Shown here: positions 18,341 to 26,648 of the stretch, in pieces
How positions within the stretch are numbered: the first letter of the stretch is position 1
How the letters are laid out: each line of letters begins with the position of its first letter
From: Aromatoleum toluvorans
GTDB taxonomy: Bacteria; Pseudomonadota; Gammaproteobacteria; Burkholderiales; Rhodocyclaceae
Length of the DNA stretch: 64,000 bases
Direction of reading: 5' to 3'
Assembly (NCBI RefSeq): GCF_012910905.1
Contig: NZ_WTVN01000013.1
Span: forward strand, 1-64,000
Translations under genes and position numbers: made by a program
The notes under the pieces: generated by a model
The model's database searches: none
Told to the model about the DNA's origin: nothing
Seen by the model: the letters and a program-made list of their open reading frames with translations, nothing else

Positions 18341-19156
18341 TCAGCCTCCGTCGGCGCGGGCGGCGACCGGGACCCTGGTCTGGAACGTCCGGTCCTCGGT
18401 ATCGACGACCACGGCCTCCAGCTCGCCCTCGCCGTCGCCGCGGAACAGGAAGCGGAAGCTGGGGTTCTCGCTGATCGAGAAATCGACCTCCGCGACGAGC
18501 ACCGGCTGGCCGCGGTAACGCACCGTCACCTGGCGCACGAAATGCGGCTTCGGGTACAGCCGCGTGAGCTGGTCCATCGCGAGCCCGGAGGTGTTCGGGT
18601 GGCTGATCATCAGCTGCGCCCGCCGCAAGGCGCCGCCCATATCCTCCACCTTCAGCCGCATGCGGCCGAGGTTCGCCGCCGCCGCGGCCGGATCCTTGCC
18701 GGCCGGCGCGGAACAACCGCCGGACGCCTTCACGAAGCGCGTCGCCATGTGGAGCGAGCCGTCGTCGAGCTCGGCGATCGCGCGCACGAAACCGTACTGC
18801 TCGATGCGCAGGCGCGTCTCGACATCCGCCCGCCCGCTCGCGGGGCCGAAGTGCAGGGTCGCGGCGACCGGCGACGGATTGCCGTCGACGATCAGCCACA
18901 CGGTCTGCACGCGCCGCGCCGCCGTCGGATCGAGGCGGCTGCGTACGGCGATCGGCACGATGGCAGCGTCCTCGGCGCGGGCGGGCGCCTCGAGCACGAG
19001 TGTATCGGCATCCGCCGCGGCGATCGCCCGTTCGCCGAACAGGCCCGTCCGCAGCTGCCGCCACACCGCGTTCGCTTCGGCGTCGTCCGGCGCCGCGAAC
19101 ACCGCGCCACTGCCGGCGACGCAGCAGGCGAGGAGCCACTGCAGGAGATGGCGCAT
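18341..19156 (-). CDS. quinoprotein-associated SoxYZ-like fusion carrier
   Basis: A 271-residue periplasmic protein with a signal peptide (about 1-22), a SoxY-like half and a SoxZ-like half. The SoxY carrier cysteine is visible in KASGGCSAPAG (Cys148); in SoxY a Gly-Gly-Cys arm covalently carries a sulfur or thiol intermediate. The SoxZ half begins near residue 165 (RMRLKVEDMGGALRRAQLMISHP). Fusions like this occur with PQQ alcohol dehydrogenases rather than with thiosulfate oxidation genes, and no soxABX partners are present here. The cargo is unknown. It lies between the two metallohydrolases. Confidence 0.87.
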   Translation of the reverse strand: MRHLLQWLLACCVAGSGAVFAAPDDAEANAVWRQLRTGLFGERAIAAADADTLVLEAPARAEDAAIVPIAVRSRLDPTAARRVQTVWLIVDGNPSPVAATLHFGPASGRADVETRLRIEQYGFVRAIAELDDGSLHMATRFVKASGGCSAPAGKDPAAAAANLGRMRLKVEDMGGALRRAQLMISHPNTSGLAMDQLTRLYPKPHFVRQVTVRYRGQPVLVAEVDFSISENPSFRFLFRGDGEGELEAVVVDTEDRTFQTRVPVAARADGG

Positions 19157-19161
19157 GGCCG

Positions 19162-20067
19162 CTACTCCCATTCGAGTTCCGCATACGCGGCGGTGACGTT
19201 GCGCCGATGATAGGCGTCGGCGAGGAGCCATCCGTCGGCGTCGGCCGGATTGGCGGCGTCGACGGTTTCGCGCAGCGTCTTGCCCGCCGCGAGCGCCGCA
19301 CGCACGCTCGCGGCGACTTGCTGCAGATAGCGCGACTGCGCGTCCAGGGCGGCCGGCCACGGCGGCGCGATGCGGCCGTGGCCGGGGATGACCCGCGACA
19401 CCGCCTGCTCGCGCAGGCGCGCGCCGACAGCGATCCATCCCTTGATGCTGCCGTCGACGGAAGGGATGCGCTCGTCGAACAGCAGATCGCCGAGCCACAG
19501 CGTGCCGCTCGCCTCGTCGAACACCGTCAGGTCGTTGTTCGTGTGCGCCGTCGGCCAGCGTTGCAGGACCAGCGCGCGGCCGCCGAGATCGAGCCGCAGG
19601 CGGTCGTCGACCAGCAGGTCCGGCGCGACGATGCGGCTGCCCGCCGCCGCGTCGCCGAGCGCTTCGGCAAGCCCTGCCTCGTAATGTGCGGCGCGCGCGG
19701 CGAGCGCTTCGGGGAGGCTCGCCGCGCCGACGAAGCGGGCAGCTCCGCCGGCGAACGCGGCGTTGCCGAACACGTGGTCCGGGTGCATGTGCGTGTTGAT
19801 GACGTAGCACACCGGCCGATCGGTGGCCCGGCGCACCGCCGCGGCCAGCGCCTGGCCGATGGCGAGGCTCCCGCCCGTGTCGATGACCGCGACGCAGCGC
19901 TCGCCGACGATGAAACCGACGTTCGCGATGTCGCCGCGGTTCGCCTGCGACGTCTCCTCGTGCCGGCCGGTGTGCACGAAAAGGCCGGGCGCCGCCTCGA
20001 CCACGTCGAACGGCAGCGCCACACCGCCCCACGCCGGCCCGAGGGCAGCGAAGGCGGCGCACGCCAT
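19162..20067 (-). CDS. quinoprotein relay system zinc metallohydrolase 2
   Basis: Metallo-beta-lactamase-fold hydrolase with an intact zinc motif THMHPDHVFGN (His93, His95, Asp97, His98), a further ligand in WPTAHTNND, and VIPGHGRI near residue 220. It probably acts on the species carried by the SoxYZ-like protein in the periplasm. ATG 20067 gives 301 residues and a short hydrophobic start; the frame upstream encodes an arginine-rich stretch (RRAVRAGRR) ahead of it, which looks like a signal n-region, so a non-ATG start near 20100 overlapping the preceding gene is possible. Confidence 0.87.
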   Translation of the reverse strand: MACAAFAALGPAWGGVALPFDVVEAAPGLFVHTGRHEETSQANRGDIANVGFIVGERCVAVIDTGGSLAIGQALAAAVRRATDRPVCYVINTHMHPDHVFGNAAFAGGAARFVGAASLPEALAARAAHYEAGLAEALGDAAAGSRIVAPDLLVDDRLRLDLGGRALVLQRWPTAHTNNDLTVFDEASGTLWLGDLLFDERIPSVDGSIKGWIAVGARLREQAVSRVIPGHGRIAPPWPAALDAQSRYLQQVAASVRAALAAGKTLRETVDAANPADADGWLLADAYHRRNVTAAYAELEWE

Positions 20068-20099
20068 CAGGCGGCGCCCCGCCCGTACGGCGCGGCGTA

Positions 20100-20450
20100 T
20101 CAGCCCATCAGGCACGCCTTGCGCGCCTCGGCCTGGATGGCGCGGAACTTCGAGGCCATTTCCTTGCCGGCCCCGTAGGCACGCATCGTCTCGCCGCGCT
20201 CGCCGCCGATGCTGAGTGCGTTGGCGGCGGTCGAGTACTCGACGTACTTGTCGTAGCTCAGGCGTTTGGCGATCGCGTCGATCATGCACGAGCACTTGTA
20301 GATCGCCTCCTGCGCCGGCCCATGGGCATCGCGCGCGCAGCCGAGCACGTATTCGACGCGCTCGACCGTCGGAAAATCGTTCGCGGCGAGGGTCGCCGGT
20401 GCCCAGGCTGCGATCCCGCAGGCGAGCAGGCAAAGCAGTTTCTTCTTCAT
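20100..20450 (-). CDS. small exported cysteine-containing protein
   Basis: A 116-residue protein with signal peptide (MKKKLLCLLACGIAAWAPATLA, cleavage near 22). The mature part has four cysteines: VLGCARD, KCSCMID and RKACLMG at the end, an arrangement suited to two disulfides or a metal site. No named family is recognised. It sits between a secreted hypothetical protein and metallohydrolase 2 inside the xoxF accessory run, so a periplasmic role in the quinoprotein system is likely by context only. Confidence 0.78.
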   Translation of the reverse strand: MKKKLLCLLACGIAAWAPATLAANDFPTVERVEYVLGCARDAHGPAQEAIYKCSCMIDAIAKRLSYDKYVEYSTAANALSIGGERGETMRAYGAGKEMASKFRAIQAEARKACLMG

Positions 20451-20452
20451 CG

Positions 20453-21172
20453 CTATTTCCCCTCCGTCATGTAACCCGGCCCTTGCCGGGGTGCGTCGCC
20501 GCCGCCCTCGCCGCGAAGCGTCACGACCTCTTCAAGGAGCGGCTGGCCGCCGGTGGGCGCGGCAACGTGCGTGCTCAACTCATACACGCCGCCCGGCACC
20601 TGTCGCGACAGCGTGAACCGATAAGTCTTGTTCCCCATTCCTCGCAGCCGCGCCTGCTGCTCGTCGGCGGCATACGGACGGATCTCGACGCGCGTGGCCT
20701 GCACGGCCTTGCCCTCGTGACTCACCACGACGTCCGACAGCTTCGCGCCCTCGGCGAGCGCGAGGCGGATGCGGCGGCGAAAGTAGTTCTCCTGCCCGCC
20801 CAGGCGGCGATGCATGTCGCGCACGTCGGCCTCGAGGAAGTACAGGATCAGCGGGTTGCTGGTCGGGTCCGCCACGTCCGGCAGGGCGAGATGCCGCTCG
20901 CCGTGCAGGTAGTCGACGTGCACGACCCGCTCCTTGCCCTCTTCGGGACGCGCGGTCAGCACCACCTCGTCATCGACCTCCGCCTGCCCGGTCTCGCTGC
21001 GACGGTAGCGATAGTGCAGACTGGCCGTGGCCGGCAGGTTGTCGAGATGCGCGTCATCGAACACCAGCCGCTCGGCCTCCGAGGCGGGCGCGGCGGCCTC
21101 GGCCGCGGCTGCCGGCGTCACCGCGAGCAGCGCGGCCAGCAGCGGGAGCGGCAACAGCATGCGTCGGATCAT
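20453..21172 (-). CDS. exported hypothetical protein of the xoxF accessory set
   Basis: A 239-residue protein with a signal peptide at about 1-22 (MIRRMLLPLPLLAALLAVTPAAA) and a mature beta-rich domain (LHYRYRRSETGQAEVDDEVVL, then VHVDYLHGERHLALP). There are no cysteines or obvious catalytic motifs in the mature part. ATG 21172 was chosen for the signal sequence; the frame is open to 21223. It follows xoxJ by 52 bases and precedes the small cysteine protein by two bases, so it is almost certainly cotranscribed with xoxFGJ. Function unknown. Confidence 0.78.
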   Translation of the reverse strand: MIRRMLLPLPLLAALLAVTPAAAAEAAAPASEAERLVFDDAHLDNLPATASLHYRYRRSETGQAEVDDEVVLTARPEEGKERVVHVDYLHGERHLALPDVADPTSNPLILYFLEADVRDMHRRLGGQENYFRRRIRLALAEGAKLSDVVVSHEGKAVQATRVEIRPYAADEQQARLRGMGNKTYRFTLSRQVPGGVYELSTHVAAPTGGQPLLEEVVTLRGEGGGDAPRQGPGYMTEGK

Positions 21173-21224
21173 TCGTTCGGCCTCTCTCGTCGCGTCCGGC
21201 TTCGTCCTCCGCAATGTGCGCACC

Positions 21225-22103
21225 TCAATGCGACGCCGTCGCGTGCTGCCCCGGTCCGGGTACGAGCGGCACCCCGTACTCCTCGAGGATCTTCGCGATC
21301 TCGGCCTGATTCTCGTCGATCAGCGCCTCGATCTGCTGCTTCCAGGCCTTCTCGCCGAAGCGCACGCCCATCGCCATCTCGTAGTCGAACTTGACCCCCC
21401 GTTCGGACGAAAGCGGCACCACGCGCAGCACCGCGTCGCTCGCCTTGCGCTGGGTGTAACTGCCGATCGGTCCCCAGATCACCGCGACGTCGATCGCGCC
21501 GCTTGCGAGATCGCGTGCGATGAGGTCGCCGGCCACCTCGTCGGGATTCGGGTTCATGATCTTGTACGGGACACCGCGCTCGACCAGATCGTGATGCGCC
21601 AGCCATGCCGAGCCGGGCGAGCGGTCGAATACGCCGATCTTCAGGCTGGCGAGCCTGTCCGCAGGCAGCGCGAGGAACTCGTCTTCCGTGCGCACGCCGT
21701 CGAGCCCCCTGCCGGACGCGAGCACGAGCACGTAGGTCGAACGGTAATAAGGTTTGGTCGGAAGCAGCTGGCCGAAGTCGGCCGGCACGCCCATGACGAT
21801 GTCACAGGGGTAGTCCTTGCCCGGAAGCTTGTAGCGCAGCGTGTTGCGCACGAAACCGAGACGTTGCGGGAAGGTGTAGTTTTCGACCGGCAGGCCGAGC
21901 TTGGCCGCAAAGAGGGCGGCGATCCGGTCCTCGAAGCCCTCGCCGCGCGCATCGGTGAATGGGGGGTTGTGGGGGTCCTTGCAGACGCGGAAGGCCTTGC
22001 GCGGCGGGGCGTCCTCGGCGGACGCCTGCATCGCCGTGCCGCCAAGCGCGAATGCGAGGACAACGAGGCTGCCACGCAGCCATGACAGCGGGCGGTTCAT
22101 CAT
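21225..22103 (-). CDS. xoxJ: XoxJ periplasmic binding protein
   Basis: A 292-residue exported protein of the solute-binding fold (PQQ-dehydrogenase-associated family). After the signal peptide (about 1-29) comes FRVCKDPHNPPFTDARGEGF, the family's typical opening, with one disulfide partner in YPCDIVMG. XoxJ is thought to help activate XoxF in the periplasm, perhaps by binding apo-enzyme; it is not known to be a transporter component here, and no permease is adjacent. It starts four bases after the xoxG stop. Confidence 0.92.
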   Translation of the reverse strand: MMNRPLSWLRGSLVVLAFALGGTAMQASAEDAPPRKAFRVCKDPHNPPFTDARGEGFEDRIAALFAAKLGLPVENYTFPQRLGFVRNTLRYKLPGKDYPCDIVMGVPADFGQLLPTKPYYRSTYVLVLASGRGLDGVRTEDEFLALPADRLASLKIGVFDRSPGSAWLAHHDLVERGVPYKIMNPNPDEVAGDLIARDLASGAIDVAVIWGPIGSYTQRKASDAVLRVVPLSSERGVKFDYEMAMGVRFGEKAWKQQIEALIDENQAEIAKILEEYGVPLVPGPGQHATASH

Positions 22104-22107
22104 GTCG

Positions 22108-22503
22108 TTACTCGATCTCGACGACCTTGGCACGCGTGATCGCCCCGTCCGAGCGCCCCTTGAGGTACGCGTAAAGCTGGTCGATGTGTTCGACAACCTT
22201 GGGGTTCTCGCCGAAGCTCGGCATCCCCTTCGCGAGACGTCCGCCGAGCACCGTCGTCTTGAATTCCTCGGGGGTCAGGACTTTCAGCCGCTCGATCAGC
22301 GAGGGGCCGACCAGGCCTTCCTGATTCGGACCGTGGCAGCGGTCGCATGCGGCCGAACGCCAGGTGCGGAAGCCCTGCATCGTGTTGGGGTCAACCTTGT
22401 AGCCATCGACGACGGTGTATAGCGGGTCGCTCAACGCCGTGGCGGGCACCGCGACGCTCGTCATCAGGACCGCCAGGGAACAAATGAGTGCTCGTTTCTT
22501 CAT
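22108..22503 (-). CDS. xoxG: cytochrome c XoxG, electron acceptor of XoxF
   Basis: Small periplasmic cytochrome c (131 residues) that takes electrons from XoxF. The signal peptide ends near residue 23 (ATALSDP), the haem-binding CDRCH is at 53-57, and the probable axial methionine is Met94 in AKGMPSFGE. It follows xoxF after 153 bases and is followed at once by xoxJ, the usual xoxFGJ order. The 153-base gap shows no clear terminator. Confidence 0.92.
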   Translation of the reverse strand: MKKRALICSLAVLMTSVAVPATALSDPLYTVVDGYKVDPNTMQGFRTWRSAACDRCHGPNQEGLVGPSLIERLKVLTPEEFKTTVLGGRLAKGMPSFGENPKVVEHIDQLYAYLKGRSDGAITRAKVVEIE

Positions 22504-22656
22504 CGACTGTCTCCTCCGGTATCGAAGTCGTTGCGCCCTATCCTGCCCCGAAGGGACGGCGGACGGGCGTCTGATTGCCGGTACATGGCAGGGTGTTGGG
22601 GGAAGCCGCACCGGCGGCGGGTTCGCGACGCCGCCGGCCGGTTTCCTGGTGCTGCC

Positions 22657-24459
22657 TCAGTCGGGCAGCGCGAACACCGTGAGCGAGCCGCCCAGCGCGG
22701 TGTGCTTCTGCAGGTCGCGATAGCCGCCGACGGCACCCAGGCCTTCGGCGTCCTTCTCGAGACCCGCGGCCATGCCGATGCCGGCCCATCCGCCGATGCC
22801 CGAATACACACCGACGTACTGCTTGCCTTCATACATGTACGTGAAGACGTTGCCGATGATCCCGGACGGGGTCTTGAACTTCCACAGCTCCTTGCCGTCC
22901 TTCAGGCTCACGGCCTTCAGGTAGCCTTCGAGCGTGCCGTAGAAGAGCACGTCGCCCGCGGTCGTCAGCGCGCCGCTCCACACCGAGAACTTCTCGGGCT
23001 TGGACCACACGATCTTGCCCTTGCCGGCATCCCACGCGATGAAGTTGCCCATGCCGCCGTGGCTCTTCGGCGCCGGATACATCGACAGCGTCGCCCCGAC
23101 ATACGGTTGACCAGCGGTATATTGGATTTCAAACGGCTCGTAATCCATGCAGACGTGGTTGGTCGGCACGTAGAAGAGCCCGGTCTTGGGATGGAAGGAC
23201 GCCGGCTGCTGGTCTTTCGAGCCGAGCGCCGCGGGGCAGATCCCCTTCGTGTTGACGTCGGGTCCGTTCTGCTGCGTGCTGTACTTCGCGACGACCTCCG
23301 GACGGCCGGTCTTCATGTCGACGTGGGTGGCCCAGTTGACCGCCGGGTCGTACTTCTCGGCGACGAGCAGCGCGCCGGTCGTGCGATCGAGCGTGTAGCC
23401 GAAGCCGTTGCGGTCGAAGTGCACCAGCGCCTTGGTCTTCTTGCCCTTGACGTCGATGTCCGCGAGGATCATCTCGTTGACGCCGTCGAAGTCCCACTCG
23501 TCGTGCGGCGTCATCTGGTACACCCACTTCACCTTGCCGGTGTTGAGGTCACGCGCCCAGATGCTCATCGACCACTTGTTGTCGCCGGGCCGCTGCGAGG
23601 GGTTCCAGGTACTCGGGTTGCCGCTGCCGTAATAGACGAGGTTCAGGTCCTTGTCGTAGCTGTACCAGCCCCACGTCGTTCCGCCGCCGGTCTTCCACTG
23701 GTCGTCCTTCCAGGACTTCAGCGACGAGTCCTTGCCGACCGGCACGAGCTTGCCGTCGCTCCAGGTCACCGTCTTTTCCGGATCGATCAGCATCTCGTCG
23801 TCCGGGCCCGTGCTGTAGCCGCGCCACACCTGCTTGCCGGTCTTGACGTCGTACGCGGTCAGGTGGCCGCGCACGCCCCATTCGCCGCCCGAGATGCCCG
23901 TGATGACCTTGTCGCCGAAGACATGCGGCGCATTGGTGGCCACGGCACCGAGCTTCGGATCGCCGTTCTTGACCGACCACACGACCTTGCCGGTCTTGGC
24001 GTCGAGGGCGTCGAGCACGCTGTCGGCGCGTTGCAGGAAGATCTTCCCGTCAGCGAACGCCAGGCCGCGGTTGACGGTGTCGCAGCACATCTGCGCGATC
24101 ACCGCCGAATCCTGCTTCGGCTCGTATTTCCACAGGATCTCCTGGGTCTTCAGGTCCACCGCGAAGACGTTGTTGGGGAAGGGGGTGTGGATGTACATGA
24201 CGCCGCCAATGACGAGCGGCGAACCTTCATGACCGCGCAGCACGCCGGTCGAAAAGGTCCACGCCGCCTGCAGTTTCTTGACGTTGCCGGCGTTGATCTG
24301 CTTGAGCGCGCTGTAGCGCTGGTTGTAGTTGTCGCCCGCCTGCACGGCCCAGTTGGCCGGGTCCTGCATGGCGCGGTCGAGTTGCCCGTCGGCGTGCGCG
24401 AGCCCCGCGCACGTGAAAACGACCCCGGCAATCAGTGGATGCTTCAAGGCCATACTCAT
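22657..24459 (-). CDS. xoxF: lanthanide-dependent methanol dehydrogenase XoxF
   Basis: Periplasmic PQQ methanol dehydrogenase, 600 residues, signal peptide ending near residue 23. The Cys125-Cys126 disulfide, Glu193 (GGEWG), Asn281 and catalytic Asp323 match quinoprotein alcohol dehydrogenases. Asp325 in DEWDFDG supplies the extra carboxylate that marks lanthanide-using enzymes; calcium MxaF has a small residue there. No mxaFI is present. The ribosome site GAGGAGA is strong. A perfect -24/-12 sigma-54 element lies about 160 bases upstream and tandem activator-like sites about 300 bases upstream. It leads an eight-gene periplasmic operon. Confidence 0.97.
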   Translation of the reverse strand: MSMALKHPLIAGVVFTCAGLAHADGQLDRAMQDPANWAVQAGDNYNQRYSALKQINAGNVKKLQAAWTFSTGVLRGHEGSPLVIGGVMYIHTPFPNNVFAVDLKTQEILWKYEPKQDSAVIAQMCCDTVNRGLAFADGKIFLQRADSVLDALDAKTGKVVWSVKNGDPKLGAVATNAPHVFGDKVITGISGGEWGVRGHLTAYDVKTGKQVWRGYSTGPDDEMLIDPEKTVTWSDGKLVPVGKDSSLKSWKDDQWKTGGGTTWGWYSYDKDLNLVYYGSGNPSTWNPSQRPGDNKWSMSIWARDLNTGKVKWVYQMTPHDEWDFDGVNEMILADIDVKGKKTKALVHFDRNGFGYTLDRTTGALLVAEKYDPAVNWATHVDMKTGRPEVVAKYSTQQNGPDVNTKGICPAALGSKDQQPASFHPKTGLFYVPTNHVCMDYEPFEIQYTAGQPYVGATLSMYPAPKSHGGMGNFIAWDAGKGKIVWSKPEKFSVWSGALTTAGDVLFYGTLEGYLKAVSLKDGKELWKFKTPSGIIGNVFTYMYEGKQYVGVYSGIGGWAGIGMAAGLEKDAEGLGAVGGYRDLQKHTALGGSLTVFALPD

Positions 24460-24582
24460 TGATGTCTCCTCTTGTTTTCGAGCGTTTCATTGCCGGGTTC
24501 ATCGAGCACCACCGGCCGGTCACAATCGATGCCAAGTTGCCGTCCCTGGGCACCCCGTCGGACGGGCGGGAGGTCGGGCGGC

Positions 24583-24606
24583 CGGGACAGTTTCCTCCCT
24601 GTCCCG
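24583..24606 (-). repeat. hairpin at the predicted 5' end of xoxF mRNA
   Basis: CGGGACAG and CTGTCCCG form a perfect eight-base stem with an eight-base loop. A sigma-54 start 12 bases past the -12 element would be at about 24607, so the stem would be the first thing in the transcript. It could protect the 5' end or be an operator, since it repeats the GGGACA half-site. Confidence 0.55.
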
Positions 24607-24618
24607 TCGAGGTAGAAC

Positions 24619-24633
24619 GCAAGCGACGTGCCA
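24619..24633 (-). promoter_or_regulatory. sigma-54 (-24/-12) promoter of xoxF
   Basis: Minus-strand TGGCACGTCGCTTGC matches the consensus TGGCACG-N4-TTGC at every fixed position. It implies transcription from about 24607 and a leader near 150 bases, and dependence on an enhancer-binding activator. Confidence 0.78.
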
Positions 24634-24752
24634 TGACGCGCCGAAAATGCGAATCGCGACACGCCTGACCCGTCACGCGCACCGGAACGGGCAGTGCACG
24701 GCGTTTCCCGACCCGGAGCCGCTTGCCGCAGTGCCTGCGCATACGGGGACGA

Positions 24753-24784
24753 TTACAAAATGTCCCGTTACACAGTGGTCCCGT
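24753..24784 (+). promoter_or_regulatory. tandem activator-like sites upstream of xoxF
   Basis: TTACAAAATGTCCCGT (24753-24768) and TTACACAGTGGTCCCGT (24768-24784) are consecutive copies of the pattern TKACA-N4-KGTCCCGT seen before fhcB and mptG. They lie about 130-150 bases upstream of the -24 box, in reverse orientation, which enhancer sites tolerate. Confidence 0.55.
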
Positions 24785-24916
24785 TGCCGCACAGTCGGCG
24801 ACCGCAACGCAATGCCGCGCACGGCACGCGCGAGCCCCACGGCAGGCTGCGCCTTGGCATGGATCGTGATTTAGACAAGGAAGCGAACGGCAGGTGCGGC
24901 CGATCGCGTCGCCGGA

Positions 24917-25624
24917 TCAGCGGGGTACGGCGTGAGGCGCGAGCCGGCGATCGTGCAGCGCCGACGCGACGAGCCAGGCATCGGCGCCGGCGGCCACCGC
25001 GCCGTCGAGGTCGGCTGCGTCGCGGATGCCGCCGGCACCGATGAGCATCGCGCCGGGCGCGCGGCGGCGGATCGACGCGAGGAGTTCGAGCTCGGGCCCG
25101 GCGAAAGCACCGACGCGCTCGAGCGTCATGACGATGACGCGGGCGGGCCAGAGCGAGGCATCGGTCCAGCAGCCTGCAGGGTCGAGGATCTGGTCGCCGC
25201 GCCGGTCGAGCGAGAGGATCGCGCCGGGGTGGTGTAAGAAGGCATCGCGGGCGGCCTGCGGGGAGGCGAGCGATTCGCTGGCGAACACCGGCGCGACGCG
25301 GTTGCCATCGGCGCCGAGCTGCCGGACGAGCGCGGCGAACGCCGATGCGTCGCGGAAGCCGCCGTCGAGCCAGATCGTGGTCGCGGGTAGCGCGGCGAGC
25401 AAGGCGGCCAGCACACCGGCCTGCGGCACGCCGCCGGTCAGCGCGTCGAGGTCGGCGATGTAGAGGATGCTGGAGCCGGTGTAATCGAGCAGCGCGCGGG
25501 CCACCGCCAGCGGCTCGCAGCCGGAACAGAGTGCGGAATGGATCGGGCGGTAGGTGCTGCGCTCGCCGCGGACGGCGCGCACCACCTCGCCTGCGAGCAG
25601 ATCGATGACGGGGACGACTTGCAT
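24917..25624 (-). CDS. HisA/HisF-like TIM-barrel protein of the H4MPT gene set
   Basis: A 235-residue relative of HisA (MQVVPVIDLLAGEVVRAVRGER; then LYIADLDALTGG). The second phosphate-binding half is IGAGGIRDAADLDGAVAAGADAW with the last part written here separately. It lacks the surrounding histidine operon, and such HisA-like genes are a recurrent member of bacterial H4MPT/methylofuran clusters; its reaction is not established. The start codon at 25622-25624 shares the CATG tetranucleotide with the divergent mfnD start at 25623, leaving no spacer. It runs toward the xoxF promoter region and has no visible terminator. Confidence 0.8.
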   Translation of the reverse strand: MQVVPVIDLLAGEVVRAVRGERSTYRPIHSALCSGCEPLAVARALLDYTGSSILYIADLDALTGGVPQAGVLAALLAALPATTIWLDGGFRDASAFAALVRQLGADGNRVAPVFASESLASPQAARDAFLHHPGAILSLDRRGDQILDPAGCWTDASLWPARVIVMTLERVGAFAGPELELLASIRRRAPGAMLIGAGGIRDAADLDGAVAAGADAWLVASALHDRRLAPHAVPR

Positions 25625-26648
25625 GGATGAGCGAAGGAAGAGAGTGCTGGTCTACGAATGTATCAGCGGCGGAGGCCTCGCGTCTCCCGGCGGCGAGCCG
25701 CCCGACCCCGGCCTGCTCGCGCAGGGGCTGGCGATGCGTGACGCGCTGGCTGCCGATCTGCAGCGGGTCGACAGCGTCAAGCTCACTTGCGTCGTGAGCC
25801 GGCATGCCCCCCTGCCCGCCGCGCTCGCGGGCATTCGCTGCGTCGACGGGGGCGACGGCAGACGGGCCGCGGCCGATTTCCTCATCGGCGAAATTCCTGC
25901 CTACGACCGCGTGTGGGTCGTCGCGCCCGAGAGCGATGACCTGCTCGCGCAGCTTTCGGCCTGCGTCGGCGCCGAGCGCTGGGTCGGCTGCACGACGCCT
26001 GCGATCCGCGTTGCCGCGTCGAAATCGGCGACGCGGCGCTGCCTGGCCGCCAACGGTATCGACGTGCCGGCCACGTGGCAGCCGGGCGAGCCCGAACCCG
26101 CAGGGGGTGACGGCTGGATCGTCAAGCCCGACGACGGCGCGGGCAGCGTCGACACGCAACGCCATGCACACTTCGCGGCGGCACGCGACGACCTGCTGGC
26201 GCGGCTCGATCGCGGCGCCGCGAGCACCCTCGAAGCGTGGATCGAGGGCGTTCCGCTGAGCCTGTCGCTGCTGTGCCGTGCGGGACGGGCCGAGCTCCTC
26301 GCCATCAACCGTCAGCGCATCGTGTCATCGCCGGGCGGCGCGGTCCTCTATCAGGGGGTCGATGTCGGCATCGCGCCGATCCACGGGGCCGCCGGCAGGC
26401 GCCTCGCCGCGCTCGCACAGCACATCGCCGCGGCCTTGCCGGGCCTCGCCGGTTACATCGGCGTCGACGTCGTCTGGCCCGCGCCGTCGCTGTCCGACGC
26501 GGCAGCCGCAGCCGCAAGGCCGGTCGTGATCGAGATCAACCCGCGGGTGACCTGCGCCTACGTCGGCTTGTCCGCGGCCCTCGACCGCAACCTCGCCCGC
26601 GAGATCCTCGACATCGACGCTGCGGAGGTCGCGCATGGCCCGCACTGA
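25623..26648 (+). CDS. mfnD: ATP-grasp ligase, tyramine/tyrosine-glutamate ligase type (MfnD-like)
   Basis: ATP-grasp enzyme of 341 residues. The opening VLVYECISGGGLASPGG is typical of the MfnD group, which adds glutamate to tyramine in methanofuran synthesis; bacterial methylofuran carries a polyglutamate chain on a similar core. Lysine and acidic ATP-grasp positions are visible in GGDGWIVKPDDGAGS and VIEINPRVTCAYVG. ATG 25623 overlaps the HisA-like start; a GTG at 25644 preceded by GAAGGAAGAG is a credible alternative that would leave a short spacer. It overlaps mfnF by 14 bases. Confidence 0.82.
   Translation: MDERRKRVLVYECISGGGLASPGGEPPDPGLLAQGLAMRDALAADLQRVDSVKLTCVVSRHAPLPAALAGIRCVDGGDGRRAAADFLIGEIPAYDRVWVVAPESDDLLAQLSACVGAERWVGCTTPAIRVAASKSATRRCLAANGIDVPATWQPGEPEPAGGDGWIVKPDDGAGSVDTQRHAHFAAARDDLLARLDRGAASTLEAWIEGVPLSLSLLCRAGRAELLAINRQRIVSSPGGAVLYQGVDVGIAPIHGAAGRRLAALAQHIAAALPGLAGYIGVDVVWPAPSLSDAAAAAARPVVIEINPRVTCAYVGLSAALDRNLAREILDIDAAEVAHGPH

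Larger units (their letters stand above)
24460..24916. other. 457-base regulatory region upstream of xoxF
   Basis: No convincing gene in either strand. It contains the xoxF ribosome site, a hairpin near the predicted transcript start, the -24/-12 element and two tandem dyad-like sites; the distal part runs to the end of the HisA-like gene. Confidence 0.65.

Noticed and set aside
18341-20062. Thiosulfate-oxidising Sox system
   Set aside because: The SoxYZ fusion and hydrolases belong to a quinoprotein-associated group; no soxA, soxX, soxB (sulfate thiohydrolase) or soxCD genes are present. The soxBDAG genes at 57-62 kb are sarcosine oxidase.
22531-24462. 643-codon open frame on the plus strand
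   Set aside because: Exact antisense of xoxF, with no ribosome site and no recognisable domain.
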